Under the pieces are notes generated by a model that saw nothing but the letters and a program-made list of their open reading frames with translations, was not told the DNA's origin and did no database searches. Shown here in pieces: positions 27,893-36,499 of a DNA stretch of 64,000 nucleotides (positions within the stretch are counted from its first letter, which is position 1; each line of letters opens with the position of its first letter). The position numbers were made by a program, and so were the translations under genes. This DNA is from Prevotella bivia DSM 20514 (GTDB lineage Bacteria > Bacteroidota > Bacteroidia > Bacteroidales > Bacteroidaceae): NCBI RefSeq assembly GCF_000262545.1, contig NZ_JH660660.1, positions 520,975 to 584,974 of the forward strand. Direction: 5' to 3'.

Positions 27893-28570
27893 ATGAAAAT
27901 TAATAACCTCTCTCTTGATGATCGCCCTCGCGAAAAAATGATGCGATTGGGTGCAGAAGCTCTCAGTAATGCCGAGCTACTTGCCATTTTGATAGGCTCG
28001 GGTTCCCTAGAAGAGAGTTCTGTAGAACTGATGCAACATGTATTGAGCGACTGTAATAATAATCTTAACACATTAGGAAAGCTATCTCAGCACGAGCTAG
28101 AGCAATATAAAGGTATTGGACCAGCTAAGGCTATTACCCTCCTTGCTGCTTGCGAATTGGGTAAGCGAAGACAAGCTACCGAGCAAGAAGTGCGCCCCGA
28201 TTTAGGATCGGCTGTTGCTATTTATAACTATATGCACCCTAAGTTGCAAGACGCACCCGTGGAAGAAGCATGGATTCTCTTGATGAATCAGAATTATAAA
28301 CTCATAGAAGCGAAACGAATTTCGTGTGGTGGGATAACTGAAACAGCTGTTGATGTACGCCTTATTCTGAAAGAAGCTTTATTAAAGAATGCTACAGTTA
28401 TAGCCTTTTGCCATAACCATCCTAGCAATAATATAAAACCTAGTAGTCAGGATGATAGGCTCACCGAACAACTAAAAAAAGGGGCAGAATTGCTTCGTAT
28501 TCATCTTGTCGACCATGTTATCATTACCGATGGTGCCTATTATTCTTACTGTGAAGACGGACGATTATAA
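27893..28570 (+). CDS. radC: RadC/UPF0758 JAB-domain protein
   Basis: A 225-residue protein with an N-terminal helix-hairpin-helix-like region (KLSQHELEQYKGIGPAKAITLLAACELG) and a C-terminal JAMM metalloprotease-like domain with the metal motif HNHPSNNIKPSSQDD (about 170-184). The family name RadC is historical and a repair role is not established. The ATG at 27893 is preferred over the adjacent TTG at 27890. The neighbours give no functional clue. Confidence 0.93.
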   Translation: MKINNLSLDDRPREKMMRLGAEALSNAELLAILIGSGSLEESSVELMQHVLSDCNNNLNTLGKLSQHELEQYKGIGPAKAITLLAACELGKRRQATEQEVRPDLGSAVAIYNYMHPKLQDAPVEEAWILLMNQNYKLIEAKRISCGGITETAVDVRLILKEALLKNATVIAFCHNHPSNNIKPSSQDDRLTEQLKKGAELLRIHLVDHVIITDGAYYSYCEDGRL

Positions 28571-28976
28571 AACAAATGATTTCTTATATATAAAACCAAA
28601 AATAATTATTACCACTTTTCTACTCACGGTTGTTAATACTTTTGAGCCTATACCAGCAGTTTGTAGTCGTGCTTGGAATGAGGAAATAGGAACATCTTAG
28701 TGTTATATCAAAAGGGACGTGGATTTTCCCAAAAAGGGACGTGGGTTTTCATCAAAACCCACGTCCCTTTTTTATGATCGCTTCCCTATATCTATTAAAG
28801 GGATATTACCATAGCGAAAAAGTGTTTTTACTTTCCCCTAAAAGAGTATTAACTTTCTTCAAAAAGTACATTAACTTTTCGGGGAAAGTTAATATACTTT
28901 TTTCACTGCGATAAGGAGTAGTCTTTTATATCATTATTTTCTTGCTTTATTTTTATCAATAAAACAATCGGGGAGA
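28571..28976. repeat. Intergenic repeat cluster and terminator
   Basis: No gene. A strong hairpin (AAAGGGACGTGGGTTTT, 28733-28749, with its complement at 28754-28770, then T-run) can end radC; a related GGGACGTGG copy at about 28714-28722 offers a competing pairing. Further right, two 17-bp arms with one mismatch (28862-28878 and 28885-28901) form a second palindrome built on AAAGTTAAT, with extra AGTATTAACTTT and ACTTTCCCC copies on its left. Confidence 0.7.
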
Positions 28977-30605
28977 CTACTCGAAGGGCTGCGCCACGAG
29001 CCCGTAGTTGCGGTAGCCGTTGTACACGTACACGCTACTACTGCCGAAGTTCAGGTAGTAAGCGTAACTACTATCGCTAGGGTGAGCACTCGACGACCAG
29101 TAGAAACCGAGAGAACCGAGATCGCCAAGCTGACCGATAACGTAATGGCCCAACGCAGGGAGGAAGAAGTAATTGTTAATCTCGCTATCTTTTGGCTTGC
29201 CAGATATAAGAAGAGAGTTGTAAGTCTTGTAAGTAGCACGCATATCAATATTCTCGTGGTTCTTAAGTTTTAAGTCAGCAAGCTGCTTATTATTTTCGTT
29301 AGCGATGACGCTAAGCTTCTTAAGCCAAATACCACCAGTATGCTTCTCACCGAATGCCTCCCACTGAGTAGTATTATCCCAATGAGGATCACCCTTCATT
29401 ACGTACCAAGCCATTTCGTTAGCGTTAGGAAGTTTCTTAAAAAGAGGATTAACAGAAGCCTCGAAAGAACCGCCACCTTCGTGATACCAACGAGAAGCAT
29501 CTGCCTCTTTAGACTTAGGGTCTTTATCGTTTGTTGGTGCATCTTCCTTTATTGGCTGCCAAGGGTCCGTAGAGTCCCATTCGTGACCAGACCAATAATT
29601 CTCTGCTGCATCCCACATATAATAGTTATGACCACCATCAGAAGAAGTTGCCATATTAAGATTGACAGGAATATCATAAATAGTATTAGCCGCTAACGTG
29701 CGAGAACCATAACTCTTAGTAAGAGTAAGAGTTTTATTTGTCTTAGTATCAAAGAGCGTGTACTTCACCTTAATGGTATACTCACCAGGAGCTACGACCA
29801 TATAAAGAGAATTAGTGATATTTTGTGTATTAACAGTTTTATCGGCAAGCAAAAGACCGTTTTCGCCTGCACGAAGCGTAATGGTCTTAGAACTACCTTC
29901 ACCAGAAAGACCAGTAGAAGAAAGGTCATAAGTACCAGCGATGTTATTGTTAGAAGTCAGCTCGATACTTTGAATCTTATAGTTTTCACGCTGTTCCTTA
30001 GAAGTTATATAAGGAAGGAAGCAAAGGTAAGATGCCTTGTGCTCCAAGTCGAATTTATAACCACTCTTACCAGCCTCTGTATTCTTCTCTGCTTTAGCCA
30101 CACCGCAATCGCCAGAAGCACCAAAATGCTTCGTATCATTAAACGCTGCCTGCTCCTGTGTAGCTGCAATAACTACCTTCTTAGGATCAGAACCAGACTG
30201 GGTACCATTATAATATACATCGTAAGAAGTATTAGCACCATAGGCACCGTTTACTAAGAATGTATTACGAGCTGTTTTATCAGCAATATTGCTTTGGCTC
30301 TGGAAAAACTTATTGTTGTCATCCTGTACATAGATGACATCACCTTTCTCCCAAAAGAAAGTACCTTTACCACCGATCGCTGGACGCTCCATTGAGGTAC
30401 GAGTGAGGAAGCCTGGAGCTACGGTTGAGCTTTCAGAAGCACCAAGCTGTACGCAACTCATAGGAGCTTCAGTAACGATACCACCTGTAAAGGCAGTAAG
30501 CTGACCATTAGTAGCAGCGTTCTCTTCGTTAGAACAGCTACTCATCAGCGCAGAGGCAGTCACGCAAGCTGCGAATGTAATGAATGATATTATCTTCATT
30601 TTCAA
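28977..30605 (-). CDS. Fimbrillin-like lipoprotein with a variable-looking C-terminal domain
   Basis: A 542-residue surface lipoprotein. The signal peptide ends in ALMSSC (Cys about 24). The N-terminal part (about 30-330) resembles the Mfa-like/fimbrillin family: FLTRTSMERPAIGGKGTFFWEKGDVIYV, later ASYLCFLPYI and YDIPVNLNM. The C-terminal part (about 340-542) resembles the major paralogous/C-type-lectin-like domain, ending in GFYWSSSAHPSDSSYAYYLN and a tail YVYNGYRNYGLVAQPFE. The last 25 codons are mostly TAC, AAC, GGC, AGT/AGC and G/C-ending codons, unlike the A/T-rich body, as expected of a DGR variable region. A pilus-tip or surface adhesin is the likely role. A small Cys-containing gene lies 121 nt upstream in the same direction. 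Confidence 0.75.
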   Translation of the reverse strand: MKMKIISFITFAACVTASALMSSCSNEENAATNGQLTAFTGGIVTEAPMSCVQLGASESSTVAPGFLTRTSMERPAIGGKGTFFWEKGDVIYVQDDNNKFFQSQSNIADKTARNTFLVNGAYGANTSYDVYYNGTQSGSDPKKVVIAATQEQAAFNDTKHFGASGDCGVAKAEKNTEAGKSGYKFDLEHKASYLCFLPYITSKEQRENYKIQSIELTSNNNIAGTYDLSSTGLSGEGSSKTITLRAGENGLLLADKTVNTQNITNSLYMVVAPGEYTIKVKYTLFDTKTNKTLTLTKSYGSRTLAANTIYDIPVNLNMATSSDGGHNYYMWDAAENYWSGHEWDSTDPWQPIKEDAPTNDKDPKSKEADASRWYHEGGGSFEASVNPLFKKLPNANEMAWYVMKGDPHWDNTTQWEAFGEKHTGGIWLKKLSVIANENNKQLADLKLKNHENIDMRATYKTYNSLLISGKPKDSEINNYFFLPALGHYVIGQLGDLGSLGFYWSSSAHPSDSSYAYYLNFGSSSVYVYNGYRNYGLVAQPFE

Positions 30606-30726
30606 TTGTTTGATAAATTATTTTGTTTTCTTATTTCGTTTTTGGTTTGGTTCTTACCAAGAATAGCTAAGAGAGCGCTTGAGACAAGATGCTATGCATA
30701 AAGACTATAGCTAGCTAAAAAAGAAC

Positions 30727-30945
30727 TTATGGTTTTTCTGTCCTCGTGCCACCAGAGTCTGCAACGCTAGCGCCACCGCTAGTATCACCTTGCTCATCCC
30801 AAATACCACCACTTTCAGCCTCTTTATGTCCGCCCCCGAAAGGAGGACTTCCAGCACAAAGTGAAAAATCTACTGCAAAGCAAGCTATGCTAGGACAAAT
30901 GTAAGCCGCCTTTATACCTGCGGCATCTGTTTCTATTTTACTCAT
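30727..30945 (-). CDS. Small Cys/Gly-rich protein
   Basis: A 72-residue protein starting MSKIETDAAGIKAAYICPSI, with three Cys in the first half, then AGSPPFGGGHKEAESGG and a Gly/Ser/Asp-rich end. Such short proteins with an early Pro, a Cys/Leu-rich centre and a GSP-GG tail are frequent in Prevotella and are uncharacterised. No standard signal peptide is seen. The ATG at 30945 is preferred to one 16 codons upstream because the extension is A/T-rich and unlike the family. Located first in front of the fimbrillin-like gene, probably cotranscribed. Confidence 0.6.
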   Translation of the reverse strand: MSKIETDAAGIKAAYICPSIACFAVDFSLCAGSPPFGGGHKEAESGGIWDEQGDTSGGASVADSGGTRTEKP

Positions 30946-31011
30946 AACGTTATAATAATTCTTTATTATTACTTTTATTTTTTGAATATACAAAATTCAT
31001 AAAGGCAAGAT

Positions 31012-31037
31012 AAAAAGTGCCTTACACGAGCAGGCAC
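31012..31037 (-). terminator. Possible attenuator ahead of the fimbrillin-like operon
   Basis: On the minus strand GTGCCT (31032-31037) and AGGCAC (31017-31022) form a short stem directly followed by five T. It lies between the predicted promoter and the first gene, so it could end part of the transcripts early. Confidence 0.4.
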
Positions 31038-31104
31038 GACGCATCGCTGCGCACTAAAGTAGCGTACGCAGTAAGGGGTATAAGAGAAGATATACCTACT
31101 ATAT

Positions 31105-31126
31105 GAGAGAGAGAGAGAGAGAGAGA
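31105..31126. repeat. (GA)11 simple sequence repeat
   Basis: Eleven uninterrupted GA units, read as CT on the minus strand, inside the presumed 5' leader of the small Cys gene and fimbrillin-like gene. A 13-bp palindrome follows directly (31130-31142 with 31144-31156). Confidence 0.9.
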
Positions 31127-31284
31127 ACAAAATTATTTGGTACTACCAAATAATTTGTGTTAAAAAAATAAAGAAGATTGGTTTTTCTTTGCAGCACAAC
31201 TTGCCCCAAAGAGTTTTTGGAGTAATACTGTAAGTTGCGATGTAAAAAAGCTGATTTCAATCCCTCTAGTATTTAATTTGCCTT

Positions 31285-31316
31285 CAAAGGTAATGAATTT
31301 TTTATTATCTAGCAAA
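31285..31316 (-). promoter_or_regulatory. Promoter of the small Cys/fimbrillin-like unit
   Basis: On the minus strand TTTG (31313-31316), 20 nt, TACCTTTG (31285-31292). The predicted leader to the ATG at 30945 is about 330 nt and contains the GA repeat and the possible attenuator. Confidence 0.65.
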
Positions 31317-31500
31317 TTTTTAAAGGAATAAAGAAAGGGAAAATATGTTAATGAGGACTTTTATCCATTAACACAAGCACACTAAACGCGCTATTACAGT
31401 AAAGATAACCCCATCTAAGGCTAGGGTTATGACATAGAAAAGCTGGAGAAATCACTATTGGGAATAGCAATGATAAACAATAAAAACGAATAAAAAAAAA

Positions 31501-31531
31501 CGGCAACAATCAAAAAAAATGATTGTTGCCG
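31501..31531. terminator. Terminator of the Cys-repeat gene
   Basis: CGGCAACAATCA (31501-31512) pairs perfectly with TGATTGTTGCCG (31520-31531), flanked by A-runs and T-runs on both sides. Confidence 0.88.
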
Positions 31532-31557
31532 TTTTTTGTTATTACTCTTACAAATAG

Positions 31558-31872
31558 TTATGCTTTCATTCCCTTAGCATTCTTCTTCTGCTGTTTGCAG
31601 CATGCCTTCTTGCCCTTAGTGCATTTCTTTAGCTCCTTGCAGCATGCTTGCTTACCACAGGCACATTGCTTCTGATCTTTGCAACATGCGTTCTTGCCGT
31701 CAGCACATTGTTTTTGGTCTTTACAGCATGCTTTCTTACCACAGGCACAACTCTTACCACTTTGTTTGCAACATTGTTTTTCTGTAACAGGCTTGTTACT
31801 TTGACAAACTATATTTGCTGATGCCACTGACATCACTCCCATTGCCATAATGGCTAAAAATAATTTCTTCAT
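31558..31872 (-). CDS. Secreted Cys-rich tandem repeat protein
   Basis: A 104-residue protein with a clear Sec signal peptide (MKKLFLAIMAMGVMSVASA). The mature part consists of five tandem units of 14-15 residues, consensus CCKxxKxCxxGKxA, very rich in Cys and Lys; the last unit has lost its third Cys. Cys pairs spaced this way could bind metal ions like a metallothionein or form disulfides in the periplasm. I do not recognise a family. It stands alone with its own terminator. Confidence 0.8.
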   Translation of the reverse strand: MKKLFLAIMAMGVMSVASANIVCQSNKPVTEKQCCKQSGKSCACGKKACCKDQKQCADGKNACCKDQKQCACGKQACCKELKKCTKGKKACCKQQKKNAKGMKA

Positions 31873-32051
31873 AATTCTTTTATTTTTAATAAATACCTAA
31901 AACAATCATTTACCAAACCAATAACTATTTGGAATGCCTTTTAATTGTCTGATGCAATATTACGGAAAAAAAATAATGTCGTATCAGTTTTATTCAATAA
32001 ATTAATTTCTTTTAGGAAATAATACAATATTTTATCTATAAAACTTTCCTG

Positions 32052-32222
32052 CTAATATAAATATTGAAAGCCTATCAGTATGATGATTCCTATCATAGTA
32101 AGTAGAAAATGAAAGAAGAGATGCTTAAAATCTCCTTCCATAAGGCAGCGCAAAACAGCACCAAAGCTCCAGCAAATATCAATCATGCAGAGCATATAGA
32201 TCATTAAAGAGAGTATTTTCAT
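32052..32222 (-). CDS. 56-residue membrane protein
   Basis: A short gene starting with ATG at 32222: MKILSLMIYMLCMIDICWSF, then a charged turn MEGDFKHLFFHF and a second helix LLTMIGIIILIGFQYLY. The two hydrophobic stretches predict a hairpin in the cytoplasmic membrane. A TATTTTTG box lies upstream (minus strand, about 32280-32287). No family recognised; the codon pattern and topology make it more likely real than chance. Confidence 0.55.
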   Translation of the reverse strand: MKILSLMIYMLCMIDICWSFGAVLRCLMEGDFKHLFFHFLLTMIGIIILIGFQYLY

Positions 32223-32330
32223 ACCTTTGACTTATAAATAAAGACGCTTGTTTACAATATAGCAAATTAAAATGATTACAAAAATACACAAAATATTCAT
32301 AAGTGTCAATAGGTAATGAGCGTTTTTTTA

Positions 32331-32351
32331 GTTGAAAGTTGAGAGTTGAAA
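32331..32351 (+). repeat. Heptamer repeat, three units
   Basis: GTTGAAA, GTTGAGA, GTTGAAA in direct succession. Two complementary units (TCAACTT TCAATCT) lie at 32479-32492 near the galK stop. Related arrays occur at 44457 and 48058. Confidence 0.75.
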
Positions 32352-32492
32352 ATATAAAATCTCATTTGAAATCGCTAAATCCTTTACCTTTATGAAAGTG
32401 TGTATTGATACTTTTACACTAAACATTGACAGTTGTCCGTATACGCCTAGGATAGTAGCTAAGATTTTTTTTCGACCCTCAACTTTCAATCT

Positions 32493-33653
32493 TTACATTA
32501 CCTTATGCGATCCTTGGCTGATAATTACAGGATAAACTTCAGGCACATGACCGTATTTTGTGGTAAATTTCTCGGTAGCAGTGTGGATAAACTGATCATA
32601 ACGATCGTCCTTTACAAGGTTGATAGTGCATCCGCCAAAGCCTCCGCCCATGATGCGTGAACCAGTTACACCACATTCTTGAGCTATTTCTACAAGGTAG
32701 TCTAGTTCCTCGCAGCTTACCTCATACTCCTTGCTTAACCCATAATGGGTGGCGAACATCATTTTACCTACTGTTTCGTAATCGTCTTTTTCCAAAGCGT
32801 TGCAAACTGTAAGTACACGCTCTTTTTCGCCAAGAACGAAGTGGGCACGCTGATAATCTTCTGCGCTTACCTCTGCCTTTACTGCTTCTAGCTCATTCAT
32901 CTCGGCATCGCGAAGGGTTTCAAACTTCTTTTCAGGAAAGTGTTTGCCTAGAGTTTCTACAACGTTTTCGCACGATTTGCGACGATCGTTGTAAGGACTG
33001 CCTACTAGTTCATGCTTTACCTTAGAATTAAGCAATACAAGTTTGTAGCCTTGTGGGTGGAAAGGGAAATACTCAAATTCACGGCTACGGCAATCTAAGC
33101 GCATGAGTTTGCCTTCTTCTCCAAAGACGCTAGCAAACTGATCCATAATACCACAGTTCACGCCAATGTATTTATGCTCTGTTGCCTGACCAGCAAGAAC
33201 GATGTCCCACTTTGATATTTTGTTGTCAGCAAAGAGATCGTTGAGCGCACAACCAAAGCAACTCTCCATAGCAGCCGATGACGACATACCTGCGCCCAAT
33301 GGCACATCACCTGCAAAGGCAATATTGAAACCTTTTACATCAACACCTAAAGCTTGGAACTCGCGCACCATTCCATAGATGAAACGTGCCCATGTAGCAC
33401 GAGGGCCTTCAGGGTCGGTTACCTTAAACTCTACACGATCTTTTAAGTCGATAGAGTAAGCCATTACTGTGTCAGTACCATTTGGTCTGACTTCTGCCAT
33501 AATACCTTTATCTACTGCACCCGGAAATACGAAGCCACCGTTATAATCGGTGTGTTCGCCAATAAGGTTTATACGACCAGGTGAAAAATAGATATTACCA
33601 GTTTTACCATCAAAATGCTTGATAAAACGAGAGCGTACAAATTCTATGTCCAT
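32493..33653 (-). CDS. galK: Galactokinase
   Basis: A 386-residue GHMP-family kinase phosphorylating galactose at C1, the entry to the Leloir pathway. The signature GRINLIGEHTDYNGGF (about 27-42), the ATP-binding PLGAGMSSSAAMES (about 118-131) and the C-terminal MGGGFGGCTINLV (about 338-350) are intact. It is last in the galM-permease-galK series and separated from the permease by a hairpin that may reduce read-through. Confidence 0.96.
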   Translation of the reverse strand: MDIEFVRSRFIKHFDGKTGNIYFSPGRINLIGEHTDYNGGFVFPGAVDKGIMAEVRPNGTDTVMAYSIDLKDRVEFKVTDPEGPRATWARFIYGMVREFQALGVDVKGFNIAFAGDVPLGAGMSSSAAMESCFGCALNDLFADNKISKWDIVLAGQATEHKYIGVNCGIMDQFASVFGEEGKLMRLDCRSREFEYFPFHPQGYKLVLLNSKVKHELVGSPYNDRRKSCENVVETLGKHFPEKKFETLRDAEMNELEAVKAEVSAEDYQRAHFVLGEKERVLTVCNALEKDDYETVGKMMFATHYGLSKEYEVSCEELDYLVEIAQECGVTGSRIMGGGFGGCTINLVKDDRYDQFIHTATEKFTTKYGHVPEVYPVIISQGSHKVM

Positions 33654-33693
33654 ACGATTTTTGTAGTTTAGTTATTAGATATAGATATAAAAA

Positions 33694-33723
33694 GCCCTCC
33701 TTCCATATTCGTGAAAAGAGGGC
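33694..33723 (-). terminator. Hairpin between permease and galK
   Basis: On the minus strand GCCCTC (33718-33723) with TTTTC pairs with GAAGGAGGGC ending at 33694, then TTTTT. This is an intrinsic terminator shape in the middle of the gal cluster and may lower galK expression relative to the permease. Confidence 0.7.
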
Positions 33724-33738
33724 ATAGCTTGTTTATTA

Positions 33739-35055
33739 TTAATCTACCTTAATATCCTTATTTACATTCTTGCTACCCACAAGAGCATAGAAGCACATGT
33801 AAGCGATACCTGCTAGCGGTACGATGTAAGATACTAAGTAAGCTGTGTTGTCAGCAATGAAGTTCTGAAGCAATGGAAGGATACCTCCGCCCACTACCAT
33901 CATCATAAAGATACCTGATGCAGCAGCAGTGTATTTACCCAATCCTTCTGTTGCAAGGTTGAAGATAGAAGGCCACATAACAGAGGTGCAAAGACCGCAA
34001 AGTACAATCAATAGTGCAGCTACTGGTACGCTAACCATATTGAATGCAGAACCTGTAAATACTGGCATGGTAACGGTTGACGACTTGCCAAGCATCATTG
34101 CAGCAACAAGCAATGCCATTGCTACAACGGTAACACCTGTCATTAAGGTTTTAGAGGAAACCTTATCCGCAATGAAACCAGCAACAAAACGTCCAATCAA
34201 CATACAAAACCAATAGGTTGCAGCTACTGCTCCAGCTATCTTTGTAGCAGTGGTTGGATCAAGGTTAGCCCCCTTCTCGGTTACATCTGATAGATAGAAA
34301 ATCAACGTTCCAGGTAATCCTACTTCTACACCCACATAGATGAAGATAGCAATAGCACCTAAAACGAAATGGCGGAAAGCCCATGGACTAGCCTCGAAAA
34401 CAGTATTATCGGTAGTCTTTCCTATCTCAGGGTCTTTGATTGGGATAAATGTTAGTATCACGAAAGCTGCTAAGAATACTCCCATAGCAATGTAAAGCAC
34501 AGGATTAACATTGGCAATAGCAGTATCTTTTGTTACTTGACCGATCAAAGCTCCTACGAATAAAGGTGTTAAAGTACCAGAAAGAGAGTTTAATGTACCA
34601 CCGATCATATTCAACTGGTTACCACGATTACCACCACCACCAAGCAAATTCAACATTGGATTAACTACAGTATTCAAGGTACATACACAGAAGCCTGCGA
34701 TGAAAGCACCAAGAAGGTAAACTGCAAAACCTATTACAGGCTCTCCTTTTCCAAAGAAACCTGAAAGATATTGGATTAATACGCCTATAAAACCGATACC
34801 AATACCAAAAAGAGCAGTTTTCTTGTAACCAATCTTTGTTAGCAATTTACCAGCAGGAATACCCATAAAGAGGTAAGCCAAGAAGTTAGCCATATTACCA
34901 AGCATACCCACAGTGTTTGCGCTATCACCTGTGAACGTACTCTTCCAAATGACACCAATAGGTGCAGCCAAGTTTGTTACGAACGAGATCATTGCATACA
35001 GAAACATCATCGTGATGATTGCAATGATACTACCATTTTGTTTTGTGTTACTCAT
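33739..35055 (-). CDS. FHS-family sugar:H+ symporter (glucose/galactose type)
   Basis: A 438-residue major facilitator protein with about 12 transmembrane helices and the FHS-family features GMLGNMANFLAYLFMGIPAGKLL and FCVCTLNTVVNPMLNLLGGGGNRGNQLNMIGG. Position between galM and galK points to galactose import, though glucose or lactose-derived sugars are possible. It acts in the cytoplasmic membrane. The N-terminus (MSNTKQNGSIIAIITMM) and length are normal. Confidence 0.92.
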   Translation of the reverse strand: MSNTKQNGSIIAIITMMFLYAMISFVTNLAAPIGVIWKSTFTGDSANTVGMLGNMANFLAYLFMGIPAGKLLTKIGYKKTALFGIGIGFIGVLIQYLSGFFGKGEPVIGFAVYLLGAFIAGFCVCTLNTVVNPMLNLLGGGGNRGNQLNMIGGTLNSLSGTLTPLFVGALIGQVTKDTAIANVNPVLYIAMGVFLAAFVILTFIPIKDPEIGKTTDNTVFEASPWAFRHFVLGAIAIFIYVGVEVGLPGTLIFYLSDVTEKGANLDPTTATKIAGAVAATYWFCMLIGRFVAGFIADKVSSKTLMTGVTVVAMALLVAAMMLGKSSTVTMPVFTGSAFNMVSVPVAALLIVLCGLCTSVMWPSIFNLATEGLGKYTAAASGIFMMMVVGGGILPLLQNFIADNTAYLVSYIVPLAGIAYMCFYALVGSKNVNKDIKVD

Positions 35056-35190
35056 CTTTTGTTTTTATTTATTTTATTTATTATTGTCGAATAATGAGTT
35101 ATTTATAATCTTACTTTTTATAGTTTATAGCTATGCTTTTAGCCATTAATCCCGGCAAAGCCGCTATTTCCGTAAGCAATATTACTAATT

Positions 35191-36282
35191 TTATCTTTCT
35201 ACACCAAATTTATAAATAGTTTTTTGCTTATATTCTTCATTTGGATTGAGTACTACAGATGGGAAATAAGGATGGTTTGGAGAGTCGGGGAAGTGTTGTG
35301 CTTCGAAGCAAATAGCACTGCGGCGTGGGAAAGTTGCTCCGTGCTGACCAACATAACCGTCAGCCCAGTTGTCTGTATATACCTGTACGCCCGGTTCGGT
35401 AGTCCATACTTCCATTGTACGTCCGCTCTTAGGTTCTTTGATACGTGCTGCAAATGATAGTTCGCCTTCTTCTTGCTTGTTGAGTACAAAGCAATGATCA
35501 TATCCTGCACCATTCTTTATTTGTTCATCATCAGCATCAATGTCTCTACCCACTGGTTTAGAGGTGCGGAAGTCGAATGGTGTGCCTTCTACCTTTAATA
35601 TCTCACCCGTAGGAATAGATGTATCATCAATAGGTAAAAAGAAGTTAGCATTGATCTCACACTCTAAATCATCAATAGTTGGAGTAGGGTTAGCTATTCC
35701 TGCTAATGAGAAGAAGCCATGACTAGTTAGGTTGATGATGGTTTTCTTATTGGTCTTTGCCAAGTATTTTATTACTAGCTCATTGTCATCGGTGAGAGAA
35801 TAAGCCACCCAAACTGCTAACTCACCTCTATACCCTTCCTCACCATAAGGTGATATATACTTTAGTACTACAGCATGATCGTTTACTTGATTAGCATCCC
35901 ACACCTTAGCGTTAAAGCCCTTCTTACCACCGTGCAGCGAGTTTGGACCGTTATTGATGGCTAGATGATATTCTTTTCCATTTAGCTGAAAACGCCCACG
36001 TGCAATGCGGTTACCATACCTGCCTACGAGTGTAGATAAATAAGGTTCTGGTGATGCCACCACATCATGTATATTATCGTGTCCTTGAATGATATTTGCT
36101 AACTTTCCTTCACGGTCTGGCATCATAATAGCTACGATAGCTCCGCCATAGTTGGTTACTGCCACTTCGCACCCGTGTGCATTACGAAGGATATATAGGT
36201 CGGTCATTTTTCCACCTATGTTTGCCTGAAAATTTTCCCTTTTCAAACCACATACTAACGCTTCATTGCTTGCTTTTTCCAT
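35191..36282 (-). CDS. galM: Aldose 1-epimerase (mutarotase)
   Basis: A 363-residue beta-sandwich epimerase converting beta- to alpha-galactose before GalK. The catalytic His is seen in INLTSHGFFSLAG (about 178-190) and the substrate-binding NSLHGGKKGF, and the catalytic Glu region in ICFEAQHFPDSPNHPYFPS near the C-terminus. No signal peptide, so it works in the cytoplasm. First gene of the gal cluster, 136 nt upstream of the permease. Confidence 0.94.
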   Translation of the reverse strand: MEKASNEALVCGLKRENFQANIGGKMTDLYILRNAHGCEVAVTNYGGAIVAIMMPDREGKLANIIQGHDNIHDVVASPEPYLSTLVGRYGNRIARGRFQLNGKEYHLAINNGPNSLHGGKKGFNAKVWDANQVNDHAVVLKYISPYGEEGYRGELAVWVAYSLTDDNELVIKYLAKTNKKTIINLTSHGFFSLAGIANPTPTIDDLECEINANFFLPIDDTSIPTGEILKVEGTPFDFRTSKPVGRDIDADDEQIKNGAGYDHCFVLNKQEEGELSFAARIKEPKSGRTMEVWTTEPGVQVYTDNWADGYVGQHGATFPRRSAICFEAQHFPDSPNHPYFPSVVLNPNEEYKQKTIYKFGVER

Positions 36283-36348
36283 ACTTTATGTTTTTAGTTA
36301 TCACCGTGATAATTTAATGTTAAATATTCTCTATTGGTATTTTTTTGT

Positions 36349-36404
36349 TGATCAAAATAGTTTGATCAGATGCAAAGTAAGTAAATTTAGGAGAATATTG
36401 CAAA
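36349..36404 (-). promoter_or_regulatory. gal promoter with palindromic operator
   Basis: On the minus strand TTTG (36401-36404), 20 nt, TTACTTTG (36373-36380). Immediately downstream, over the expected transcription start, lies TGATCAAA (36349-36356) and TTTGATCA (36361-36368), perfect 8-bp arms 4 nt apart. A second palindrome ATCACCGTGAT is at 36300-36310. The position fits a repressor that senses galactose; the regulator gene is not in the cluster. Confidence 0.7.
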
Positions 36405-36499
36405 TTATTTCTACATAAATCTAACAATAAAATGACACCAAATAATTCTGTTCATCCATGTAACTTTTTATTCAGTTGCCCCCATTTCTAGCTTTTTTC

